From the NCBI GenBank assembly GCA_024693285.1, contig JAILLE010000042.1, positions 1 to 64,000 of the forward strand: DNA of 64,000 bases. Direction: 5' to 3'. Positions within the stretch are counted from its first letter, which is position 1. Each line of letters starts with the position of its first letter. The notes under the pieces are model-generated. The model made no database searches. It saw nothing but the letters and a program-made list of their open reading frames with translations, and had not been told where the DNA came from. A program made the position numbers and the translations under genes. This document shows positions 36,501 to 42,687 of the stretch, in pieces. This stretch comes from Bacteroidales bacterium (GTDB lineage Bacteria; Bacteroidota; Bacteroidia; Bacteroidales; UBA932).

Positions 36501-38118
36501 GGTTTTCAGCGAGATTGGAGGGCGTCTGGACGGGAAGGTGCGGATCAGCGGTCCGACCAATGATCTCTCGTTCTCCTCGGAAGGCACCAGGTTCGACAAC
36601 GTGATGCTTAGGGTAGCCTACACGAATGTCCCCTACTTCGCCAGCGGTCCTTTCACATTGGATAACAACGGTTTGCACCTCGATGGAGTGGCAGTGAAAG
36701 ACCGGTTCGATGGGACGGGTACAATGTCCGGAGGAATACTCTTCAATCGCCTGAAAGACATCCGGATGGACACCGGAATCTCCATGACCAGGATGGAGGC
36801 CCTCAATCTCGACAGCGGCTCCGGCCAGCCTGTATACGGGAATATATTCGCATCTGGAAATGTCAATATTAAAGGACCTTTCAACGCCATCAGACTTGAT
36901 GTCGATGCCAGGACAGATAAGAACGGAGCCATCCACATTCCCATCGACAACTCCTCCAGCGACGCCAACACCAACCTCCTAACCTTCAAAGAGCCTTACA
37001 AGCCAGTCTATATCGACCCTTATGACTTGATGATGAACAAGTTGAAGTCAGTGCAGAAGCATGATAGTGACTTTGGAATACGACTGAAGATAGCGGCCAA
37101 CCAGAGGACCGAGGCCTTTGTCGAGATAGACAGGACCTCCGGCAACGCTCTCAATGGCCGGGGGCAGGGCAACATAGATATAGAAGTCCGGCCCTCGACA
37201 GGTTTGTTCGCTATCAACGGTGACTATACTCTCGCTTCAGGCAATTTCCATTTCAACGCCATGGATATCGCCCAGAAGGATTTCTCCATCTTGCAAGGAA
37301 GCTCAATCAGGTTCAATGGAGATGTGATGGACAGTGATCTGGACATCAATGGAGTATATTCGACAAAGGCATCCATCGCCACCTTGATCGCTGATACGAC
37401 CTCGATATCCGCCAGGAGAATCGTGAACTGTGGGATTGGGATCTCCGGGAAAATCCGTGAGCCACAGCTTTCGTTCTCGATCGATGTCCCTGATGTGGAT
37501 GCCATGACCAAGTCAAGGATCGAGAGCGCTCTCAACACAGAGGACAAGGTACAGAGGCAGTTCCTGTCCTTGCTGATTTCCGGCGGTTTCATGCCCGAGG
37601 AACAGTCTGGCATCGTCAACAACACGTCCACCCTTTACAACAACCTGGCCGACATTATGGCCGGTCAGCTGAACAATATTCTGCAAAAGCTGGACATTCC
37701 TTTGGACTTTGGCCTTAATTACCAGTCCAGCCAGAGCGGAACGAGCATATTCGATGTGGCTGTGACGACCCAGCTGTTCAACAACAGGGTCATTGTGAAC
37801 GGAAATGTCGGAAACAGGGAATATGGCAACACCTCTGATGGTGAGGTAGTCGGTGACCTGGATATCGAGATCAAACTGGACAAACCCGGGCAGGTCAGGT
37901 TAAAGCTCTTCTCCCACTCGTCAGATGACTACACATCATATCTGGACAACACCCAGAGAAATGGCGTGGGTGTCACTTACCAAAAGGAGTTCTATGATCT
38001 CAAGGACTTGGCCAACAGCATCTTCACCAGCAAGAAGAAGCGCCAGGCCAGGGCGAACGCCCCACAACCAGAGCGGGAACTCAAGACTATCACAATTGAA
38101 TCTACCGACAAGCCTTGA
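33592..38118 (+). CDS. tamB: TamB-family translocation and assembly module protein
   Basis: A 1508-residue envelope protein. An N-terminal membrane anchor (residues about 5-28) is followed by a very long region of repeated short beta-strand segments and a C-terminal DUF490/TamB domain (about 1150-1450; the segments FNAMDIAQKDFSILQGSSIRFNGD and GISGKIREPQLSFSID are typical). TamB proteins span the periplasm as a grooved beta-helix for outer-membrane protein assembly or lipid transport. The start is GTG, 6 nt after a -7 box, so translation may begin on a nearly leaderless mRNA. The last 17 nt overlap the end of the convergent amidotransferase gene. Confidence 0.88.
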   Translation: MRKALKIFWSIIMTMAVLLFAVWLLIQMPPVQTFIAKRVTRSLEDKFGGKIEFSSVHLKPFNALILKDVRLVDDDPPVTPGGEVLDTLAKAQSITATFSIKGLFKKEGLHLGKVSVGGASFTYVSEERGSNIKRFFGSSGKEKEKEKKEMGRLFDAEKVQVSDFRFRLVNLKHPRPSVEGGINWTDLDITVHDLEAKDLNLSNGYMKGEVERLSATERSGYHINSLSGKTTVGGGAAIVEDLKMTDDWSDIRMDEYHMRYHDIYSFNEFLDKVSIGGTIRNSIIDFKSLSYFSTALKPMNVRFNVAKASVDGPVSDLGIDRVEFLETGSGVSGKAEGRITGLPDINTTVLDFWVEDLDFSTDGLGKFVGGFAPSAKLSLGKFAPGERITFDGNVLGTLNNLAVSGRADTKASGSIKTDLRMRDLIKNSGSMVFAGSFAANSLNLGSIAGIDKIGEATMRGAVTATLAKKGGIDLKIDSLLIDKFKALDYEYSNIMAAGTYSDEAFDGRLICSDPNLNLLFQGIFTLSDNTSNGLYKFYADIGYADLQALGLDKRGVSKVAGRVNANYMTVGKEDVIGDLDVLDIELENSLGKYDVGDVRIRSHSGEGLHRIRLNSSFADISYSGSKPFTGIVKDLRELTVLKELPILCKDTVKTWNGARYDVRLDVHDIRDVLSFAMPGLYIADSTKARLTVSGEGDLKATVRSSRIAMKKNYLRNLDLAFDNRGGSLNAALTGSELAIGGLLLNNDQITLYANDNHVGLGCSYDNRAELTDKGDIFLSGDFSRGSDGQLLIDGKTLPSSIWFNAQQWKISPSNFSLAGKDFSVDKLTAASGGQSIKVGGGFSSSKNDTLNVDLVKFDMGLANKILGQDLGIKGLATGSAKVTSPWNSNAGLNLSIGCDSVMVANRDVGSLDLSCDMDENGILNLLVKNSLDGKKTLDVSGGYSTKDKTLNVLADLDGMDAAYISPFLVSVFSEIGGRLDGKVRISGPTNDLSFSSEGTRFDNVMLRVAYTNVPYFASGPFTLDNNGLHLDGVAVKDRFDGTGTMSGGILFNRLKDIRMDTGISMTRMEALNLDSGSGQPVYGNIFASGNVNIKGPFNAIRLDVDARTDKNGAIHIPIDNSSSDANTNLLTFKEPYKPVYIDPYDLMMNKLKSVQKHDSDFGIRLKIAANQRTEAFVEIDRTSGNALNGRGQGNIDIEVRPSTGLFAINGDYTLASGNFHFNAMDIAQKDFSILQGSSIRFNGDVMDSDLDINGVYSTKASIATLIADTTSISARRIVNCGIGISGKIREPQLSFSIDVPDVDAMTKSRIESALNTEDKVQRQFLSLLISGGFMPEEQSGIVNNTSTLYNNLADIMAGQLNNILQKLDIPLDFGLNYQSSQSGTSIFDVAVTTQLFNNRVIVNGNVGNREYGNTSDGEVVGDLDIEIKLDKPGQVRLKLFSHSSDDYTSYLDNTQRNGVGVTYQKEFYDLKDLANSIFTSKKKRQARANAPQPERELKTITIESTDKP

Positions 38119-38872
38119 CGAAAGCCTTGAATAAGGCCAGCCAGCTGTCATCCGCCCTGACTAGCATCTCCGGATGGAACTGGACAGCCACAAGCCATTG
38201 GTTTTTATCCAGCCCCTCATATGCCTCAACAACTCCGTCAGGAGAATATGCTGTGACAGCGACCTTATCTGAAGGGATCTTCACTGCCTGATGGTGGAGC
38301 GTGTTGACCTCCAATGACTTCCGACCCATTATCTGAGACAGTTTAGATCCTTCGACGACTTCTATGCTATGAGTCGGATATTTCGAGTCGGTCTTTTGCC
38401 TATGGGCGATATCACCTGGCTTTTGAGTGGGCAGATCCTGATAAAGGGAACCTCCCAGCACTACATTTAGAAGTTGCTCTCCCCTGCATATCGCAAGGAT
38501 CGGGACCTTGGCGTCCAAGGCGGCTCGAGCGTACAGGATGTCAATCGTGTCCCGATGGGCGTCAATCTCAACGGTCTCGTTCAAGACAGACTCACCGTAA
38601 TACATCGGGTCTATGTCAACCCCTCCCGTGAGCATTATACCGTCAAATTGGCTGACCATTTCAGCGGCAGCTTCTGAGTTGTCCACTTGAGGCAGGATCA
38701 CGGGGATTCCTCCAGCCCGGAGGATGGCGTCAGTATAAGACCGGCTAAGGGTCGAAGTCATGGCTCCATTATATCCGGGAGCGATCCCGATCAAGGGCTT
38801 TTTGCGGGCAGAGACTGGATTTGAAAGGGCCACAAGAAGAAAAAAAGCAAGGAGAAATCGTGTCATCCGCAT
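38102..38872 (-). CDS. Exported class I glutamine amidotransferase (peptidase C26 family)
   Basis: A 256-residue protein of the gamma-glutamyl hydrolase/PuuD-like family. It has a signal peptide (FLLAFFLLVALSNPVSA). The catalytic triad is visible as Cys in AICRGEQLLNV and His and Glu in VQFHPEM; GGVDIDPMYYGE is a family motif. It may hydrolyse gamma-glutamyl bonds outside the cytoplasm. ATG 38872 or 38866 is more likely than the upstream 38896, which would place extra residues before the signal peptide. It converges with tamB, overlapping by 17 nt. Confidence 0.82.
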   Translation of the reverse strand: MRMTRFLLAFFLLVALSNPVSARKKPLIGIAPGYNGAMTSTLSRSYTDAILRAGGIPVILPQVDNSEAAAEMVSQFDGIMLTGGVDIDPMYYGESVLNETVEIDAHRDTIDILYARAALDAKVPILAICRGEQLLNVVLGGSLYQDLPTQKPGDIAHRQKTDSKYPTHSIEVVEGSKLSQIMGRKSLEVNTLHHQAVKIPSDKVAVTAYSPDGVVEAYEGLDKNQWLVAVQFHPEMLVRADDSWLALFKAFVKACR

Positions 38873-38953
38873 GGCTTTTAATATTATATCTAACAATTTA
38901 ATTCCTTTATGTAGAGAGTTGTTGTCGATTGGTCGAATAAACGTTTTATCAGT

Positions 38954-38984
38954 TTTGCGTGGTCCGGAAAATGATATATCTTCG
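38954..38984 (+). promoter_or_regulatory. Promoter of a short orphan transcript
   Basis: TTTG (38954-38957), a 19-nt spacer and TATCTTCG (38977-38984). An exact -33 box with the TTCG -7 form. The only thing downstream on this strand is an 11-codon frame and a terminator. Confidence 0.65.
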
Positions 38985-38985
38985 C

Positions 38986-39070
38986 ATGGATAGAAGATCT
39001 TACGTTTTATTCATAAATTAGGTTTGTATTAAGTGGGAAAGGTCATCGCCGTGAGGCGAAGACCTTTTTT
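38986..39070 (+). ncRNA. Short orphan transcript (~80 nt) with 11-codon frame
   Basis: Between two minus-strand genes the plus strand carries a full promoter, about 80 nt of sequence and a strong terminator. The transcript would start at or near ATG 38986, which opens an 11-codon frame (MDRRSYVLFIN, stop 39019-39021). The product could be a small regulatory RNA, a leaderless micropeptide or a 3'-end antisense RNA, because it runs toward the 3' end of the COG0523 gene. I cannot choose between these from sequence. Confidence 0.5.
39038..39070 (+). terminator. Intrinsic terminator of the orphan transcript
   Basis: AAAGGTC-A-TCGCC (39038-39050), a GTGA loop, GGCGA-A-GACCTTT (39055-39067) and a continuing T run: a 12-bp stem with one A-A mismatch and a T tract on the plus strand. 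In the opposite direction the hairpin is followed by TTTCCC, so it is mainly a plus-strand terminator. Confidence 0.8.
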
Positions 39071-39075
39071 TATAG

Positions 39076-40230
39076 TCATTCTGTCAAGCAAGAGTCCATC
39101 AATTCGTCTATCTGGCGCGGGTCAATATTCCTTCCGATAAACACGATTTTCTCCATACGGTCACCATACTTGGGATCCCAGTCTCGACGAAGGTTCTTAT
39201 CCCTGCGCATCATTTCCTGGAGTTGCTCCTCAGGCATGGTCGCGAACCACAAACCAGCCTCCTTGATGGATTTTTGGGAACCGGACTGCTCAAAAAGATA
39301 GCACTTGTCCGGCTCATCGGCGAAATAGCAAAGGCCTTTAGCCCTGATAATGTTGGACGGCCATTTCTTGGAGACAATATAGTCAAGCATGTTGATGTCC
39401 AGAGCCGGACGGCGGTAATAGACATAGGTGCTGATGTTGTATTCCAAAGCCTCACCGGATTCCTCGTTGTGGAGTTCTTCCTCCTCATCACCCTCGATGG
39501 CCGCGATCCAGGCGGCGGATGTCGCCACCTTGTCAAAGTCAAACAATCCCGTACCGAGAATCAAGTCCAGGTCGACCTCGCCATAATCGCACTCGTAAAT
39601 CACGGCCTGCGGATTGAGAGCCTTAACAATCCCGCGGAGTTCTCCCAGCTCGTCTTTCGAGACTTCGGAAGCCTTGTTAAGCAGGACAATGTTGCAAAAC
39701 TCAATTTGCTGGATGACAAGTGATTCCAAATCGTCTTCCTCGATGTCCGGCCGCTTGAGCGACTCACCTGAGGCGAACTCGTCCTTCATCCTCAACGCGT
39801 CGACCACCGTGACGATAGCGTCCAATTTCGGAGTGTTCGTCCTGGCATATTCAGGGACAAGCCTGGGGATAGAGCAGATGGTTTGGGCGATAGGAGCCGG
39901 CTCGCAGATTCCGCTGGCCTCAATCACTATGTAATCGAACTTCTTCATCTTGCACAATTCGTCGATCTGGTTCACCAGATCCATCTTCAAAGTGCAGCAG
40001 ATACAACCGTTCTGCAAAGGCACGAGACTGTCGTCAGTCTGCCCCACGACTCCACCTTTCTGGATAAGGTCAGCGTCGATATTGACCTCGCCTATGTCGT
40101 TTACTATCACCGCGAACTTGATTCCTTTCTTGTTGGAAAGGATCCTGTTGACCAATGTAGTCTTGCCGCTTCCGAGATATCCCGTCAGAAGAAGCACCGG
40201 TATCTCCCTATTCTCAATCGTTATAGTCAT
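39076..40230 (-). CDS. COG0523 (CobW/YjiA-type) metal-related GTPase
   Basis: A 384-residue P-loop GTPase of the G3E family, members of which deliver or manage zinc, cobalt or nickel. Seen: GYLGSGKTT near the N-terminus, NDIGEVNID, the metal-binding CxCC motif in NGCICCTLK, EASGICEP, and the C-terminal CobW_C domain. An acidic stretch (EGDEEEELHNEE) replaces the His-rich metal tail of some relatives. ATG 40230 is chosen because a -7 box TAAATTCG (40237-40244 minus) lies 6 nt upstream, inside the longer frame from 40248. The metal is not identifiable. Confidence 0.87.
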   Translation of the reverse strand: MTITIENREIPVLLLTGYLGSGKTTLVNRILSNKKGIKFAVIVNDIGEVNIDADLIQKGGVVGQTDDSLVPLQNGCICCTLKMDLVNQIDELCKMKKFDYIVIEASGICEPAPIAQTICSIPRLVPEYARTNTPKLDAIVTVVDALRMKDEFASGESLKRPDIEEDDLESLVIQQIEFCNIVLLNKASEVSKDELGELRGIVKALNPQAVIYECDYGEVDLDLILGTGLFDFDKVATSAAWIAAIEGDEEEELHNEESGEALEYNISTYVYYRRPALDINMLDYIVSKKWPSNIIRAKGLCYFADEPDKCYLFEQSGSQKSIKEAGLWFATMPEEQLQEMMRRDKNLRRDWDPKYGDRMEKIVFIGRNIDPRQIDELMDSCLTE

Positions 40231-40236
40231 AATACG

Positions 40237-40244
40237 CGAATTTA
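40237..40244 (-). promoter_or_regulatory. -7 box of the COG0523 GTPase gene
   Basis: TAAATTCG on the minus strand, 6 nt before the ATG at 40230; divergent from the zapA operon promoter 18 bp away. Confidence 0.4.
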
Positions 40245-40261
40245 ACACTTATTTTATCACT

Positions 40262-40293
40262 TTTGCGCGAATAAAGAATATTTGCTAAATTTG
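40262..40293 (+). promoter_or_regulatory. Promoter of the coiled-coil/zapA operon
   Basis: TTTG (40262-40265), a 20-nt spacer and TAAATTTG (40286-40293), an exact match to the Bacteroidota -33/-7 consensus. The first ATG follows at 40325. Confidence 0.7.
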
Positions 40294-40324
40294 CGGATGG
40301 CAGGGAAAACCGGCCCCATTTGAT

Positions 40325-40594
40325 ATGCTTGAAAGCTTAAGAAAAGATATAGAAAAGCTGATCTCTCTCTACGAGGCGGAGAAGGCGGAGCGCTTGAAAC
40401 TCCAGTCCCTCCTCGCCGAGAGCCGGGCCGAGAATGAAACCTGCAGGAAACAGATCGGCGATCTGGAGCAACAGGTTAACAACTTGCAGCTTTCGCAAGC
40501 TTTCGGAGCGGCTGGTGATCCTGGTGCGGCCAAGGAAAAGATCGAGAGGCTGATCAAAGAGATTGACAAGTGCATCTCTTTGCTTGAGAATTGA
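40325..40594 (+). CDS. Small coiled-coil protein upstream of zapA
   Basis: An 89-residue protein made almost entirely of heptad-like, Leu/Glu/Lys-rich helix (about 1-55), then a short Gly/Ala/Pro break and a second helix (65-88). It has no enzyme motif or signal peptide. Its stop codon lies 2 nt before the zapA start, so they are translated together. A role in cell division, comparable to ZapB-like coiled-coil partners, is an inference from this position only. Confidence 0.65.
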   Translation: MLESLRKDIEKLISLYEAEKAERLKLQSLLAESRAENETCRKQIGDLEQQVNNLQLSQAFGAAGDPGAAKEKIERLIKEIDKCISLLEN

Positions 40595-40596
40595 CA

Positions 40597-40893
40597 ATGG
40601 GACAGAGCATAAAGATAAAGATAGCGGGCAATGAATATCCCCTCGTGGCTTCCTCACCTGAGATGGAGAGGCTCATGAGGCTTGCCGCAGAGGCGATCAA
40701 CCAGAAATTGACCGCCTATGACGCAAAGTTCCCAAATAAATCCCTCTCCGACAAGCTTTCCTTCGTCGCGCTCAATGAGACTGTCAGCAGGCTCACGTAC
40801 CAGAAGAAACTCTCCGATGCTGGAGAGGAGGCAAACGCGCTTGCGGAAGACGTGGAGTCATACCTTAAGAATATTGAAAAAGACGGCCGTTAG
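40597..40893 (+). CDS. zapA: Cell division protein ZapA
   Basis: A 98-residue protein that binds and bundles FtsZ filaments at the division site. Its start (IKIKIAGNEYPLVASSPEMERLMRLAAEAIN) matches the ZapA head domain, and the C-terminal half is a coiled coil. ATG 40597 is used in place of the TTG at 40591. The stop codon TAG (40891-40893) lies inside the 5' arm of the stem that closes the structured RNA following it. Confidence 0.85.
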   Translation: MGQSIKIKIAGNEYPLVASSPEMERLMRLAAEAINQKLTAYDAKFPNKSLSDKLSFVALNETVSRLTYQKKLSDAGEEANALAEDVESYLKNIEKDGR

Positions 40894-41070
40894 TCCCACG
40901 TGCTTTAATCAACAAGTTCCGCGGAACCGAGAACACTCAGGACGGCAAGGACAGGCCAAGGTTACCTTCGGGGATTGTACGCCAGTCGTATGACGGTGGA
41001 CGTCCGAACCGGACCGGATCTCAAATCTTATTTATTAAGATTTTAGACAAGTGACTAACGGCTTTTTTTT
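40886..41070 (+). ncRNA. Structured RNA closed by a stem that begins inside zapA
   Basis: GCCGTTAGTC (40886-40895) pairs perfectly with GACTAACGGC (41053-41062), which is followed by eight Ts. The 157 nt enclosed contain several local hairpins: GTTC/GAAC (40916-40927), GTCCG/CGGAC (41002-41014) and AATCTTA/TAAGATT (41024-41042). The long-range stem with its T run looks like a terminator closing a multi-branched domain that is co-transcribed with zapA. In Gammaproteobacteria 6S RNA follows zapA, so a 6S homologue is possible, but the fold seen here is not a simple rod. A riboswitch or 3'-UTR-derived RNA are alternatives. Confidence 0.55.
41053..41070 (+). terminator. T run after the long-range closing stem
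   Basis: GACTAACGGC (41053-41062) followed by TTTTTTTT (41063-41070). Its pairing partner is 157 nt upstream, so this is not an ordinary short-loop terminator, yet it is the only terminator-like signal between zapA and rny. Confidence 0.5.
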
Positions 41071-41081
41071 CAATATCATAG

Positions 41082-41108
41082 ACGCCGGCCGGTTTCCCAG
41101 GCTGGCGT
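41082..41108 (+). promoter_or_regulatory. Hairpin in the leader of rny
   Basis: ACGCCGGCC (41082-41090) pairs with GGCTGGCGT (41100-41108) over 9 bp with one G-U pair and a 9-nt loop, 22 nt before the rny ATG. No T run follows, so it is not a terminator; it may affect the stability or translation of the rny mRNA. Confidence 0.4.
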
Positions 41109-41130
41109 TAATTACAATATATATTTTACC

Positions 41131-42666
41131 ATGTTAGCTTATCTAATAGGAGCCCTTATAGGGGCAGCGATAGCGATCGGAGTTTATATCATCGTCCAGA
41201 AGATGGTTCTTAATGGACGAAAGAACGAAATAATCGCGAAGGCCGAAATCGAGGCCGAGGGGATCAAGAATGACAAGATCCACCAAGCGAAGGAGAAATT
41301 CCTCCAGCTTAAGAGCGAGCACGAGCAGTACATCAATGAGAAGAATAACCAACTGCGCGAGGCCGAGAGCCGGATCAAACAGAAGGAAAACACTCTGAAC
41401 CAGCAGAATGGCGAGTTGCAAAAGAAACTGCGCGATGCCGACAACGCGAGGAACAGCCTCCAGGCACAGCAAGAGAAACTTGCGAAAAAGGCTGAGGAAT
41501 ATGACCGTCTAAGCGCCCAGGCCAACAAACAGCTTGAGACAATCGCCGGGATGAGTGCCCAGGAGGCGAAGAACATCCTTATGGAGAACATGAAGGCAGA
41601 GGCCAGGACCGAGGCCCAGGCCTACATCAACGACACTATGGATGAGGCTCGCCTCAACGCTTCCAAGGAAGCCAAGAGGATAGTTATCAACACTATCCAG
41701 CGCACCGCCACTGAGACCGCCATCGAGAACGCGGTCACCACCTTCCCTATCGAGAACGATGAGATAAAGGGCCGTATCATAGGCCGTGAGGGACGTAACA
41801 TCAGAGCCTTGGAGGCCGCCACAGGAGTTGAGATCGTTGTGGACGACACCCCGGACGCCATCCTTCTTTCAGCTTTCGACCCGGTGCGCAGGGAAGTGGC
41901 CAGACTGGCTTTACATCAGCTTGTTGTCGACGGCAGAATCCATCCCGCAAGGATTGAGGAAGTTGTTGCCAAGGTCCAGAAACAGCTTGAGGATGAGATT
42001 CTTGAGACCGGAAAGAGAACTTGTATCGATCTGGGCATCCATGGGCTTAACATCGAGCTGGTCAGGATGATCGGCCGCATGAAATACCGTTCATCATACG
42101 GACAGAACCTTCTCCAGCACTCCCGTGAGGTCGCTAATATCTGCGCCATCATGGCCTCAGAGCTTGGCCTTAACCCAAAGACAGCCAAGAGGGCAGGTCT
42201 GCTCCACGATATCGGTAAAGTCTCCGAGGAGGAGCCCGAGCTGCCTCACGCCCTTCTGGGTATGAAACTCGCTGAGCAGTACAAGGAGAAGCCCGATGTC
42301 TGCAACGCGATCGGAGCTCACCACGAGGAGATCGAGATGACTTCGATCATATCCCCTATCGTGATGATCGGTGACGCCATTTCCGGTGCTCGTCCTGGCG
42401 CCCGCCGTGAGGTTATCGAGTCTTATATCAAGAGGCTCAAGGGGATGGAAGACCTTGCGGCATCCTATCCTGGAGTGACCAAGAGTTACGCCATCCAGGC
42501 CGGCCGCGAGCTCCGTGTTATTGTCGGAGCCGATGAAGTCACTGATGATCAGGCCGCTAGGCTCTCCGCTGACATAGCCCAGAAGATCCAGGAGGAGATG
42601 ACTTATCCCGGACAGGTCAAGATCACCGTCATTCGTGAGACCAGGTCCGTCTCATACGCGAAATAA
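41131..42666 (+). CDS. rny: Ribonuclease Y
   Basis: A 511-residue membrane-anchored endoribonuclease that starts mRNA decay. An N-terminal membrane helix (residues about 3-25) is followed by a long charged coiled coil (30-190), a KH domain ([19 protein letters not shown]) and an HD domain with HDIGK in [11 protein letters not shown]. The layout and length are standard. dsbD follows after 21 nt. A stable hairpin lies in its leader. Confidence 0.95.
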   Translation: MLAYLIGALIGAAIAIGVYIIVQKMVLNGRKNEIIAKAEIEAEGIKNDKIHQAKEKFLQLKSEHEQYINEKNNQLREAESRIKQKENTLNQQNGELQKKLRDADNARNSLQAQQEKLAKKAEEYDRLSAQANKQLETIAGMSAQEAKNILMENMKAEARTEAQAYINDTMDEARLNASKEAKRIVINTIQRTATETAIENAVTTFPIENDEIKGRIIGREGRNIRALEAATGVEIVVDDTPDAILLSAFDPVRREVARLALHQLVVDGRIHPARIEEVVAKVQKQLEDEILETGKRTCIDLGIHGLNIELVRMIGRMKYRSSYGQNLLQHSREVANICAIMASELGLNPKTAKRAGLLHDIGKVSEEEPELPHALLGMKLAEQYKEKPDVCNAIGAHHEEIEMTSIISPIVMIGDAISGARPGARREVIESYIKRLKGMEDLAASYPGVTKSYAIQAGRELRVIVGADEVTDDQAARLSADIAQKIQEEMTYPGQVKITVIRETRSVSYAK

Positions 42667-42687
42667 ACCAGATAGCATCCTATAGCG

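Noticed and set aside
36058..36936. 292-codon open frame on - opposite tamB
   Set aside because: Shadow frame inside tamB without any family motif.
40963..40970. TACCTTCG inside the zapA-linked RNA as a promoter
   Set aside because: There is no TTTG at the right distance and it lies in the loop region of a local hairpin; likely chance.
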